NCBI RefSeq assembly: GCF_002157225.2 | Contig: NZ_CP020038.1 | Coordinates: forward strand, 2,069,001 to 2,133,000 | Direction: 5' to 3' | Length of the DNA: 64,000 nucleotides | Source of the DNA: Agarilytica rhodophyticola | GTDB taxonomy: Bacteria; Pseudomonadota; Gammaproteobacteria; Pseudomonadales; Cellvibrionaceae | Part shown: positions 53,326 to 61,836 of the stretch, piece by piece | How the letters are laid out: the number at the start of each line of letters is the position of its first letter | Position numbering within the stretch: position 1 is the stretch's first letter | Made by a program: the position numbers and the translations under genes | Notes under the pieces: generated by a model | What the model was told of the DNA's origin: nothing | Seen by the model: the letters and a program-made list of their open reading frames with translations, nothing else | Databases searched by the model: none

Positions 53326-54006
53326 ATGAACGGAAATAGTAAACCAATTTATAGTATGTTCATGCTCATATTGAGTATCTACATCTTGGTCGTAGTATTC
53401 TTGGGTTCTTTCTTTATCAAAGACACAGAAACCAAGCTAGTTCTGCAATATATAGATTTTTCTATTTGTATCCTTTTTCTTGGTGATTTCTTTGTAAACT
53501 TATATAGAGCCGACAGTAAGCTGGCTTATATAAAATGGGGCTGGCTTGATTTTATATCTTCTATTCCTGTAATTGACCCTTTACGTTGGGCTCGTATCTC
53601 CAAAGTTATTCGCATCTTACGTTTCCTTCGCACTATCAAATCTATAAAAGTTTTAATCTTATCTATACAAAGGAGTAAATTTCAGAGTTTTACACTGGTG
53701 GTACTGTTAATTACATTCTTGGCATATACCATATGCGCGAGCATGATCCTTGAATATGAGCGAGATGCTGGTGGTTCTATACAAACAGCTGAAGATGCTT
53801 TGTGGTGGGCGTTTTTAAATATAATGAATGCTAAGATCAGCATAAGCCAAGCTCAATCAAGTGTCGGTATAGTGTTTACAGTCATCCTCAATAAAGTTGG
53901 CTTACTTTTATTTGCATATTTCAATGCTATTACTATAGCTTGGCTAATAAATAGACGTGTAAATTTTGGCAATGTCGCTGATCAAAAAATATCACTAAAC
54001 AAGTGA
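53326..54006 (+). CDS. Voltage-gated-like ion channel protein without canonical selectivity filter
   Basis: 226 aa, ATG 53326 with AGGA upstream. S1-S3 helices are followed by an S4-like segment with Arg/Lys every third residue (RWARISKVIRILRFLRTIKS), then S5. The pore helix region EDALWWAFLNIMNAKISIS occurs where K+ channels have TVGYGD. The final helix, GLLLFAYFNAITIAWLI, matches S6. The filter TVGYG is absent and replaced by NIMNAKIS, so ion selectivity, or conduction at all, is in doubt. No C-terminal regulatory domain. Confidence 0.75.
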   Translation: MNGNSKPIYSMFMLILSIYILVVVFLGSFFIKDTETKLVLQYIDFSICILFLGDFFVNLYRADSKLAYIKWGWLDFISSIPVIDPLRWARISKVIRILRFLRTIKSIKVLILSIQRSKFQSFTLVVLLITFLAYTICASMILEYERDAGGSIQTAEDALWWAFLNIMNAKISISQAQSSVGIVFTVILNKVGLLLFAYFNAITIAWLINRRVNFGNVADQKISLNK

Positions 54007-54198
54007 AAACATGGATATGCTAACATCAGGTTTATATAATTTTCCGATATTAATATTTAAAAAACCCGGGAGGTTAATAAAAATTTAGCGGGTGTAGTAC
54101 AGAAAACTAAAGTAAACTAATTCTGACCCTTGAAAATATTTTAACAATTTATTTACGCTGATTTACTAATTCAATTTTTATTTGTTAGGGGTGGAAGG

Positions 54199-54762
54199 GT
54201 GAGCGAGAAATTTGAAGAAATGATACACGACGAAATATTAGCTATTCTAGATGGCGAAGATCCAACTGAAGCTAAGGCTATCGCTGAACTTAATCAGAGA
54301 ATCTATGAAGAGTCTAAAAAATATGTGAATAAGGTATCGAGTGAATGGCCTCATATTATTTTTAATTGGGATGTGTCAAGTTCGTCTCAACGTTTTTCAT
54401 TAGATGGAGTAACTCAAGAACAGTTTGAAAATGATCATCCAGAAGGTTTTCTTCTTGGGTATGTTTCTTTAAAAGAATTTGATTCGATTCTGCATATTTG
54501 CAGTAGAAGGGATCATGGTGAGCTATGGCAGCTTGGTTCCCGGTCCAAGTTGGCAAGGTTAGTTATTTACTTGTCAGAAAATAGACCAATTTCTCCACCA
54601 CTTGTAAAATCAATAAGTGATAGAGAGGTTATACTACAAGGGGGACATCACAGATATGCAATTGCAAAAGAGCTTACACAAGAAAAAATTCCTATTTATG
54701 TTGCACCGGCAGAAAAAAATCAGATTGATAAATTACTAACTGTCGAATGGAAAAATGCGTAA
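54199..54762 (+). CDS. Protein with ParB/sulfiredoxin-like GHHR motif
   Basis: 187 aa from GTG 54199 (GGGG/GGAAGG upstream). The N-terminal third is charged and helical. Near the C-terminus, REVILQGGHHRYAIAKELTQ and KIPIYV match the G-H/E-x-R motif of the ParB/Srx nucleotide-binding fold, where the loop contacts phosphate. Few other ParB features are present, so it is not a partition protein. Soluble. Function unknown. Confidence 0.5.
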   Translation: MSEKFEEMIHDEILAILDGEDPTEAKAIAELNQRIYEESKKYVNKVSSEWPHIIFNWDVSSSSQRFSLDGVTQEQFENDHPEGFLLGYVSLKEFDSILHICSRRDHGELWQLGSRSKLARLVIYLSENRPISPPLVKSISDREVILQGGHHRYAIAKELTQEKIPIYVAPAEKNQIDKLLTVEWKNA

Positions 54763-54957
54763 TATATGTTAAAACTCGCCTGCAACAAGCAGTGATTAAG
54801 CTTACTAGAAATCCTTTTTTCTCGCCTTTTATCCAGAAATTGGCTATACATATGAAAAATATGCTGGTTATTGCAATAGTTTTTTTGTTCAAAGTACAGT
54901 CGCTGAATAATCCGACCCTGAAAAACAGGCGTTAGCCAATGAATTATTACGTAAAGG

Positions 54958-55278
54958 ATATCAAGCGTATTCATCGCAACATTAATTGTATCGAATTATT
55001 CTCTTGCCTTAACCGCGACGGGAACAGTTAAAAATTATAGAACATTTCCCAAAGCGCAAACTGTTGTAGCTGCACGTAACCATGTAGTCTTCGATCTCAG
55101 TATGCCTCTAGAGTCTGGTTGTAGCCTATTATACGTTGCGCCTGAAGATACAACTTCCATTTCTCTATTGTTAGCTGCTAAAATGGCGCAAAAGACAATC
55201 ACGGTGACATATAATACAAGCCCTGCGCCTTGGGGTCATGTCCCAACATGCACTGTGGTTGAAGTCTCTGCTTCTTAA
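54958..55278 (+). pseudogene. Exported-protein-like frame with no normal start codon
   Basis: A 106-codon frame reads VFIATLIVSNYSLALTATGT and continues NYRTFPKAQTVVAARNHVVF, ending EVSAS-stop at 55278. The beginning looks like a signal peptide, but between the preceding in-frame stop and this segment there is no ATG, GTG or TTG. Immediately upstream, another frame ends (about 54910-54986: PEKQALANELLRKGYQAY), suggesting a larger gene broken by deletion. Two Cys may form a disulfide. Confidence 0.45.
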
Positions 55279-55382
55279 GGCTGAAAAGTGAGTAGCAGTG
55301 ATTCCATTAGTGTCAACAGCCCCTAGCATAAAATGCAGTTACAGTGACATTCTCTACGCCGCAGCAAAATAGGTATCTCAGA

Positions 55383-55571
55383 ATGAGAACGCATGTAAGA
55401 TTCAAAACCTATAAATTCAAACCACCAGAAGATGATGGTGAGCCTTCTACTGGCGAAGAGCTTGCCAAATGGCTTCTAGAAAAAATCGATGCTAGTTTTA
55501 AGCTTGGTTATCTTGATGATAACTATTACTGCATTCTCTCCTTAGGTCAGCCGATAAACGAAAAAATATAA
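55383..55571 (+). CDS. Small hypothetical protein
   Basis: 62 aa from ATG 55383; an in-frame GTG at 55344 adds 13 residues. The charged sequence (FKTYKFKPPEDDGEPSTGEE) is followed by a helix (ELAKWLLEKIDASFKLG). No signal or membrane segment. Not recognised. Confidence 0.4.
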   Translation: MRTHVRFKTYKFKPPEDDGEPSTGEELAKWLLEKIDASFKLGYLDDNYYCILSLGQPINEKI

Positions 55572-55613
55572 GGTGCATGTGGTCATGTAGAAGGAAATAT
55601 ATGAAAGGTTTTA

Positions 55614-55793
55614 ATGAAACTGAAGCCTAACTTTCTTGATAAACTGTTAAAAAGACCTTTACCAAAAGAGTTTCTGGAGTCACTTTTATTAGAGCTTGAT
55701 ACCGTCCTGTATAGCGATTCTGAAATATCGGAGATCGAGTGGTATGAAGAGGGGCCTCGACTTGAGGAAATGAATTATGGCGAACACCCTTAG
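55614..55793 (+). CDS. Small acidic hypothetical protein
   Basis: 59 aa: MKLKPNFLDKLLKRPLPKEF then LLLELDTVLYSDSEISEI and an acidic end. AAAGG lies about five bases upstream. It follows the 55383 gene by 42 bp on the same strand, so the two may be one small operon, for example a two-protein module. Not recognised. Confidence 0.4.
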   Translation: MKLKPNFLDKLLKRPLPKEFLESLLLELDTVLYSDSEISEIEWYEEGPRLEEMNYGEHP

Positions 55794-55936
55794 TAAGACG
55801 GATAGTAAGGCGCTTAATAAGGCCATCACGGGGATATCCTTCACTCCATGGTTCTTTCGGACGGTTACGCTATTTTATTTTAAGGGAGCACTTCATAAAC
55901 TACACCTAATATTACAACGTGGGACGAAAGATCATA

Positions 55937-56737
55937 ATGATGAACTTCAAACTGCTGATATTATTCTTAATAACGATGGCAAATATGGGCTTTGCCCAAG
56001 GCAAACCTGAAGAACAACTGGAATGGGCTAAAGTTTTTGATAAGTACAACGCAAAAGGAACAATCCTGGTTGTAGATAAGCGCAGCTCTTTGCAAGAAGT
56101 AAAGGTGTTTAATTCCGAGCGAGCTAACAAACGTTTCGCCCCTGCGTCAACATTTAAGGTTCCTCATACGCTGTTTGCTTTGGACGCAGGCTTGGTAAAA
56201 GATGAGTTTCAAATATTTCCGTGGGATGGTGTAAAGCGAAGCTTTAAACTTCACAATCAGGATCAAAATTTACGCTCAGCTATGAGATATTCAGCACTCT
56301 GGGTTTACGAAATTTTTGCAAAGCAACTTGGTGAGGAGAAAGCGAAAAATTACTTAAAAAAGATCGACTATGGGAATATGGATCCTAGAACGGATACGGG
56401 AGTTTATTGGATTGATGGAAAGCTCGCTATTTCTGCTTATGAACAGATAGATTTTTTGAAAAAGCTCTATCGAAATACGCTCCCTTTCCAAAAACAACAT
56501 TTACTTCTTCTAAAAGATCTTATGATAGTGGAAGCTGGCAGTAATTGGATATTGCGAGCAAAGACTGGGTGGCAAGGTAGCTACGGCTGGTGGGTCGGCT
56601 GGGTAGAGTGGCCATCCGGCCCTGTATTCTTTGCTTTGAATATTGATACGCCGAACAAAATGAAAGACTTGTATAAGAGACAGGCGATTGTTAAAGATAT
56701 TCTCTTGGCAATTAATGCCTTACCGACTAATAAATAA
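55937..56737 (+). CDS. Class D beta-lactamase, OXA-50-like
   Basis: 266 aa from ATG 55937; a GTG at 55919 is less likely. Signal peptide (LLILFLITMANMGFAQ). Active-site Ser71-Thr-Phe-Lys74 (PASTFKVPHTLFALDAG), second motif Ser119-Ala-Leu (the usual form is S-x-V), Tyr145-Gly-Asn, and Lys209-Thr-Gly followed by WQGSYGWWVGWVEWP. The order and phrases HNQDQNLRSAM and ILRAKTGWQG are very like the chromosomal OXA-50 group as I remember it. Expected to hydrolyse penicillins in the periplasm. All catalytic residues are present, so probably active. Confidence 0.9.
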   Translation: MMNFKLLILFLITMANMGFAQGKPEEQLEWAKVFDKYNAKGTILVVDKRSSLQEVKVFNSERANKRFAPASTFKVPHTLFALDAGLVKDEFQIFPWDGVKRSFKLHNQDQNLRSAMRYSALWVYEIFAKQLGEEKAKNYLKKIDYGNMDPRTDTGVYWIDGKLAISAYEQIDFLKKLYRNTLPFQKQHLLLLKDLMIVEAGSNWILRAKTGWQGSYGWWVGWVEWPSGPVFFALNIDTPNKMKDLYKRQAIVKDILLAINALPTNK

Positions 56738-57020
56738 AGCGATTAGAATATTGTAGTTGGGCACGTCGCTTGAGACATTATACTTTAAAAGAGAAAATAT
56801 GGAGCCTATATATTTAAAGGTCACTTCATGTGATCCGTCTCATTCCCTTGCTTAGTATAGTCAACAAGCAAGACATAATTTCTGCATTTTTGAGTATTAC
56901 CATTGTTACCTTTATTAATGACTTTAAACTGATCATTTTATGAATAAAAAGTGTTTGTTTTGGGTAAGGTTTCGTAAGTAAGCTGATCTATATAGGTATT
57001 TTCGCGCTAACAGGGGGTTG

Positions 57021-58040
57021 TTAATAAGATTTGATTCCGTCATCTAGCGCCAAAAACTGGGAAATAATAGTGATGAATTGTTCTGGCTCTTCGGCCCAAG
57101 TCCAATGTCCTGTTTCTTCTAAAAACTTAAGTTTTGCGGTGCCTTCGGGCAGCATTTTGTAGAATCTATACGCCATTTGTGGTGTGGTTTTCCAATCCAT
57201 TCTTCCATTTACTATCAGAGTAGGTATATCAAACTGCTTGAGTATCTCTTTATTAATTATAATGTTTTTTAAAGTTCCAGTGATCTTCACTTCAGGGTCT
57301 TTTCCAGCTATATCTAGATATACATTAATATTGAACCTATCTCTTTTATCTAATGAACGGTATTTTCTCAGATCGGCTCTATTTCTAGGGTCGTGCCAAT
57401 CAGACTTATTTCCTATTTCGCGACTGTAGAATTTTTTTGAGTATTCTGATTGTCCGGTAGAAATGCCACTAGCTCTTATTTTTTCTAGCTCCTCCCATTG
57501 TTGAGGAAAAAACGTTTTGCGCAAGTATTTCGCTGCGTCCACATTCATTTGTTGGCTAATGCCATCTATAGAAGCGCTTAACATAATGAGTTTTTCTACA
57601 TTCTGAGGATGCTTTAAAGCATACTGTAGAGCAGGTATGCCACCATAGGAATGGGCAGCCAACACAATTTTACTCGCTTTAAGATGTCGTCTAAGGGTCT
57701 CTATATCGTGAACAGTAATGAGTGGTGAGAACTTTTCTTTAATTTTTCTTGTAGACCTACCAACACCGGTCTCGTCGAAATAGACAATTTTGTAATTATG
57801 TTCTTTTAAAAAGTCCAATGCACCCCAGAATACAGTTCTACTAGCACCCGGACCGCCATTAATCATTATTATCGGCGTCCCCATACCATCTTCTTCATAA
57901 TAAATTTTTCCAAACTTGCTCTTAATATAAGTTCCCTGGCCATAAGGCTGTGGTAGCTTATATTTAGGTGATTGTGAAAAAACAACAATAGGAGAAAAAA
58001 TGAAAACTGCATACGTTAATAATATAATGTTATTTAACAT
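57021..58040 (-). CDS. Exported alpha/beta hydrolase, proline-iminopeptidase-like (S33)
   Basis: 339 aa with signal peptide (LLTYAVFIFSPIVVFSQ). Oxyanion motif GGPG at residues 62-65, nucleophile Ser131 in AAHSYGG, an acid in VNGRMDWKTTP and His in ETGHWTWAEEP. It has a lid of Lys/Arg-rich helices. Family S33 enzymes release N-terminal residues, often Pro. Same strand as and 36 bp after the serine hydrolase gene, so probably one operon with it. Confidence 0.8.
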   Translation of the reverse strand: MLNNIILLTYAVFIFSPIVVFSQSPKYKLPQPYGQGTYIKSKFGKIYYEEDGMGTPIIMINGGPGASRTVFWGALDFLKEHNYKIVYFDETGVGRSTRKIKEKFSPLITVHDIETLRRHLKASKIVLAAHSYGGIPALQYALKHPQNVEKLIMLSASIDGISQQMNVDAAKYLRKTFFPQQWEELEKIRASGISTGQSEYSKKFYSREIGNKSDWHDPRNRADLRKYRSLDKRDRFNINVYLDIAGKDPEVKITGTLKNIIINKEILKQFDIPTLIVNGRMDWKTTPQMAYRFYKMLPEGTAKLKFLEETGHWTWAEEPEQFITIISQFLALDDGIKSY

Positions 58041-58076
58041 GTCATTTCCGTGAAAATTTATTAAATAGTGAATGTT

Positions 58077-59519
58077 TTAAAAGCTGATCTTTAGTGAGTA
58101 GGTTTTATCTTCACGAACATTCGCTTGGTAATAGCCTCGATTGCCAACAAATGACCTTATGCCAATTTTACTTACCATTAATAGGCGATCGCCATGTTTG
58201 GAGGAGTATGAAAATATGGGCCAATCGTCTGTGTGATTGCCTGTTGAATTAAAGGTGTTTAGCCACCTAGTGTAGGGCGTATTCTCATTTTTAAGATAAC
58301 ACGTAGCGTTATTACAACTAATTTTACCTGTTACTGTTGCAGTACCAAAAGTTGCTGTATATGTTGTACCGGGTTTTAATGCATTTGGTTTAACGTTATT
58401 TAGATATAGATCTACTAAGGCGAAAGCCATCTTGTCGATCGAAGAAATCCACCTAGCATTTGACAGTATTGAGATAGCTAAATCTTCATCGGGGTAGAGC
58501 ACCAAAATTGATCTCGCGCCAGGAGTGGCTCCGGCGTGATGATATACTTTTCTCCCCTGCTCATCATGACCGATACGCCATCCAAAACCTACGTGGAATG
58601 TTGATGTTGCAACAGCTCGGCCGTTATTTGTAAGTGAAGGTGAAAATAGCAGCTTTTCGTAATCCGTATTACTTCTACTTTTATTCAATACTTCATATCC
58701 AAAATAAGCTAATTCGGACGCCGTTGCTGATAGACCTGCTCCAAATATACTGTAGGACTTTTCACTAAAAGCGATTTTTTCGACACCACCAAATGAAAGT
58801 GAATAGAGATTAGAGGTATTGGGGTGAAGATTGCGAATGTCCTCAATAACGGGTGTCTTTTTTCCTGTCCAGCGTCGTATAAAGTCGGGTAAACTTTTAG
58901 AGAGGGCCCTTTTGCTTACTAACTCATAAATCACACCGGCTAAGGTGTAGCCATGTGTTGAGTAATGATATTTATCCCCAGGATAGGATAGAAGGCTTCT
59001 TCCTTTTAGGGTTTCAAGTGCTTCTTGTGCCGACTGATAATGTTTATTGTCGATATCGTAGTCTTTTATTTGGTAATGTGGCATACCTGAGGTGTGGGAC
59101 AATAATTGCCTTATAGTAATTTGATGGTAACGTTCGTCCAAGTTCGGTACATAGTTTCCAATATGGGCATCAGGATTTAATTTGCCTGCGATGACCAGTT
59201 CAGCCAGCATTGATGCGCCAACTATCTTAGAGACGCTAGCTAATCTAAAAATACTTTCATTTGTTGTGTGCACACCATTTTCTACGTCGGTATAACCTGT
59301 AGAAGCGGATGCCACTAGTCTACCTTTATGGACAACAGAAACTGAAAAGCTGGGAACTTTGGTAACGTTGCTTAGGCTATCCAATAATTTAGATAACTCT
59401 TTTTCATATTGACTTTGCTCAGAAGTAACTGCTTTGACGTTTTCTTGGCCATTGGTCTGCAAGCAGGCTAGGAATATAACAAAAGCAATAAATCGTAAGT
59501 GGGTTATTGAGAGCTTCAT
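58077..59519 (-). CDS. Exported serine hydrolase, class C beta-lactamase/esterase fold
   Basis: 480 aa with signal peptide (FIAFVIFLACLQTNGQ). The catalytic S-x-x-K is SVSK in FRLASVSKIVG; the Tyr motif is YSTHGYTLAG; HTSGMPHY and HHAGATPGARS follow. This is the pattern of the Beta-lactamase (PF00144) family, which includes esterases and D-aminopeptidases. A C-terminal beta domain of about 120 residues follows. The substrate is unknown. A ToxR-like regulator lies directly upstream on the same strand. Confidence 0.8.
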   Translation of the reverse strand: MKLSITHLRFIAFVIFLACLQTNGQENVKAVTSEQSQYEKELSKLLDSLSNVTKVPSFSVSVVHKGRLVASASTGYTDVENGVHTTNESIFRLASVSKIVGASMLAELVIAGKLNPDAHIGNYVPNLDERYHQITIRQLLSHTSGMPHYQIKDYDIDNKHYQSAQEALETLKGRSLLSYPGDKYHYSTHGYTLAGVIYELVSKRALSKSLPDFIRRWTGKKTPVIEDIRNLHPNTSNLYSLSFGGVEKIAFSEKSYSIFGAGLSATASELAYFGYEVLNKSRSNTDYEKLLFSPSLTNNGRAVATSTFHVGFGWRIGHDEQGRKVYHHAGATPGARSILVLYPDEDLAISILSNARWISSIDKMAFALVDLYLNNVKPNALKPGTTYTATFGTATVTGKISCNNATCYLKNENTPYTRWLNTFNSTGNHTDDWPIFSYSSKHGDRLLMVSKIGIRSFVGNRGYYQANVREDKTYSLKISF

Positions 59520-59610
59520 GTTGTGTCTCTTCTGCCTAAGTAGGTTACTCAGTAGAGCACGATGCCTGTTAACTTGTTAGTTAATAAGAGTCAAGAAGCG
59601 TTATGAATGG

Positions 59611-60513
59611 TTATTTGGGGTTAGCGAGTTGTTTTAAATGAAGCCAAATTGGATCTTTTGAGTTATTTTTATGCTGTTTGCTTAGATTTAGTTTGCCAGA
59701 AGAAATCAGCTCAAGCATACCTTTGAGGTGTGACTTTAAGACATTTTCAGCATTTAAATTAGGTAATACCTCAAGGCTATCTGTTCTCAAGATTGTCGCT
59801 GTTTTTGGCTCAACGATACTCAAGTTCACAATGATTTTCTGATTCTGTGTTATTACTTCGAAGTAACTTATTAAAGCGATACGATTTTTTCTGGCTTGAA
59901 TTGGAACGAGCATGTCTTTTTGTCTATTAGATAAGATAAGATTTATCTTACCTTTGGCCATTTCATGGGATAGTTTTTGGTGCCAAATTGTGTAGATTCT
60001 AGCTGTAGATTTTGGCAGTTGCTGCTGATCAACATTTGTCCACAATGCAATGCGATTATTAATATAGTTATGTTTCGAGTGTGCTTTTAGGAAAACAACG
60101 GCGCTAATGGTTATGAACAACAAAGCTATAATTATTCTTGCTGCATTTTTATGTGTTTTAAAAAAATTTAAATAATCATGATTTTTAGAGATCTCTTGTG
60201 GTCTTAAGTTATTTAAATTATCTTCGATAATGAGTCGATAACCTTCCCCCCTAATTGATCGTATAACTAAGCCATCGATACCTGATTCGGTAATCGACTT
60301 TCTTAAAACGAAGACTCGCTGCTTTAGGGTTTCTGGACTGACTGCGCTATTTTGCCAAACTTGTGATGCAATAGTGTTTATTGATACCGTTTCCTCATTT
60401 GCATCGGCTAGAACTTTAAGCAATTTAAAACTCAGTGGATTTAGGCTAAGAACATGATCTTTGTAGGTGACAGTATGTTCAATGTTATTGAAACTTAAAC
60501 TTTTCTTTAGCAT
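59611..60513 (-). CDS. ToxR/CadC-like membrane-bound transcriptional regulator
   Basis: 300 aa. Residues 1-98 are an OmpR-type winged helix (LNPLSFKLLKVLADANEETV, then SPETLKQRVFVLRKSI and RSIRGEGYRLI). A helix at about 130-152 (IIIALLFITISAVVFLKA) crosses the membrane and about 145 residues face the periplasm. Such proteins sense periplasmic signals directly. It probably controls the two exported hydrolases downstream, 91 bp away (inference). Confidence 0.85.
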   Translation of the reverse strand: MLKKSLSFNNIEHTVTYKDHVLSLNPLSFKLLKVLADANEETVSINTIASQVWQNSAVSPETLKQRVFVLRKSITESGIDGLVIRSIRGEGYRLIIEDNLNNLRPQEISKNHDYLNFFKTHKNAARIIIALLFITISAVVFLKAHSKHNYINNRIALWTNVDQQQLPKSTARIYTIWHQKLSHEMAKGKINLILSNRQKDMLVPIQARKNRIALISYFEVITQNQKIIVNLSIVEPKTATILRTDSLEVLPNLNAENVLKSHLKGMLELISSGKLNLSKQHKNNSKDPIWLHLKQLANPK

Positions 60514-60736
60514 GTTATTAAAGCCTAAAATTTAAACTGTTCCCGACACTAACGGGTTAACGAGAATTTTCTAGCTGTGCCTAGTAAGGATAGTAAACAG
60601 TTTTTAACTTATGAGCACCTCTAATAACTCATCTTAATATACTGCTAATGATGTATGTGACCGCATCCACGGCCTTGGTGGTTATCACTTAAGAAAAGGA
60701 AGTAGAAAACTTCGTCTGTACAATAAATATAGCGAC

Positions 60737-61078
60737 TTAGTTAGGAGCAGCGGGGCGCTTAAAAATGATAGCGAGTGCGGGTGGAAGTAAAAACCAGAAG
60801 CCTGATTTGGGCAACAAAGCCAAACCCAGAAAAGCGATAAGCAATAAAAGAATGCCAATGCTAAGCGGCGGTGAGGGTATGTGTAATAAACACGTGCCGA
60901 GGGTGAAGATAAGAAATCCGGATACTAGAAACCAGAGCCCCAATCTGTGTGCATCAGATTGGATACTCCCTACAAGTCCTGTTTGCAGCCACTCAGTATA
61001 AATGGTGCCATAGAGAAAGACGGCTAAAATGGTGTGAAGTGTTGCCACAGTCATAAGCCAGTAACCTATCCACTTCAT
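60737..61078 (-). CDS. DUF6463-like small membrane protein
   Basis: 113 aa with four membrane helices: WLMTVATLHTILAVFLYG, LGLWFLVSGFLIFTLGTCLL, LSIGILLLLIAFLGLALL and WFLLPPALAIIF. This is the size and layout of DUF6463-family proteins, often found beside TetR regulators. Divergent from a TetR gene with an operator between them. Confidence 0.65.
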   Translation of the reverse strand: MKWIGYWLMTVATLHTILAVFLYGTIYTEWLQTGLVGSIQSDAHRLGLWFLVSGFLIFTLGTCLLHIPSPPLSIGILLLLIAFLGLALLPKSGFWFLLPPALAIIFKRPAAPN

Positions 61079-61151
61079 GTTTTTTCTCCATATTTTTAGA
61101 TATTTCTAGTATTTTTTACACTCTTTCATAGAGATCGAATTTTTGATCGCA

Positions 61152-61171
61152 ACCATACGTAGGCGTATGGT
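61152..61171. promoter_or_regulatory. Probable TetR operator
   Basis: ACCATACG-N4-CGTATGGT is a perfect inverted repeat in the 141-bp gap between the divergent genes. It abuts TATGAT (61171-61176), a good -10 for the TetR gene. A further half-site, CCGTATGG, occurs at 61204-61211. Binding would block both promoters. Confidence 0.75.
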
Positions 61172-61219
61172 ATGATTTAGAGCCGTTCAATGTCAATACT
61201 CACCCGTATGGAGAGCTTT

Positions 61220-61792
61220 ATGGTAACTAAACGCCTTACTAAGGATGATTGGCTTACAGCAGGCTTCGAGGCTTTAACTTCACAGGGGTATGGCGGTATT
61301 CGTGCAGAAGCACTTGCCCGTAATCTTAAAACGACTAAGGGCTCATTTTATTGGCATTTCAAAAATTTAGGGGAGTATAAGCGCTGCCTTCTCGATAATT
61401 GGCAGCTTTTACGCACTGAAGAGATTATAGAATCTCTTCAAGAGTTTGAACCTGGAGAGGCTACACTTTATGGCCTCCTTGAAATGGCCAAAGAGGCCGA
61501 GCCTAATACTTATCTGATAAGGGCTGAGATGGCAATTCGTGAGTGGGCGCTACATGATATTGAAGCTGCGAAAAGAGTGACGACAGTGGATAATAGGCGA
61601 ATTGAGTTTCTAGCAAAGCAATTTAAGGTTGTTGGAACAAAAAACGCCTACTTTGCTAAAGCTCTTTATGCCTCTTATATCGGGTCGAGGACACTAAAAG
61701 CCAGTGTTAAGGCCAATGCCAATCAAGAAGTACGCTTGGTACTCAAATGCCTGATTGATGCCGTTAAAAAAGGCGTTTTAGTGTCTGATTAG
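61220..61792 (+). CDS. TetR-family transcriptional regulator
   Basis: 190 aa from ATG 61220 (GGAGAG four bases upstream); in-frame ATGs at 61190 and 61208 are possible. HTH: WLTAGFEALTSQGYGGIRAE then LARNLKTTKGSFYWHFKN, the TetR signature. The C-terminal part is helical for ligand binding. It probably represses itself and the divergent membrane gene through the palindrome at 61152. Confidence 0.85.
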   Translation: MVTKRLTKDDWLTAGFEALTSQGYGGIRAEALARNLKTTKGSFYWHFKNLGEYKRCLLDNWQLLRTEEIIESLQEFEPGEATLYGLLEMAKEAEPNTYLIRAEMAIREWALHDIEAAKRVTTVDNRRIEFLAKQFKVVGTKNAYFAKALYASYIGSRTLKASVKANANQEVRLVLKCLIDAVKKGVLVSD

Positions 61793-61836
61793 ATTTTTGG
61801 CGCTAATTTAAAATCTATATAAAAGTGCGCTTGCTT

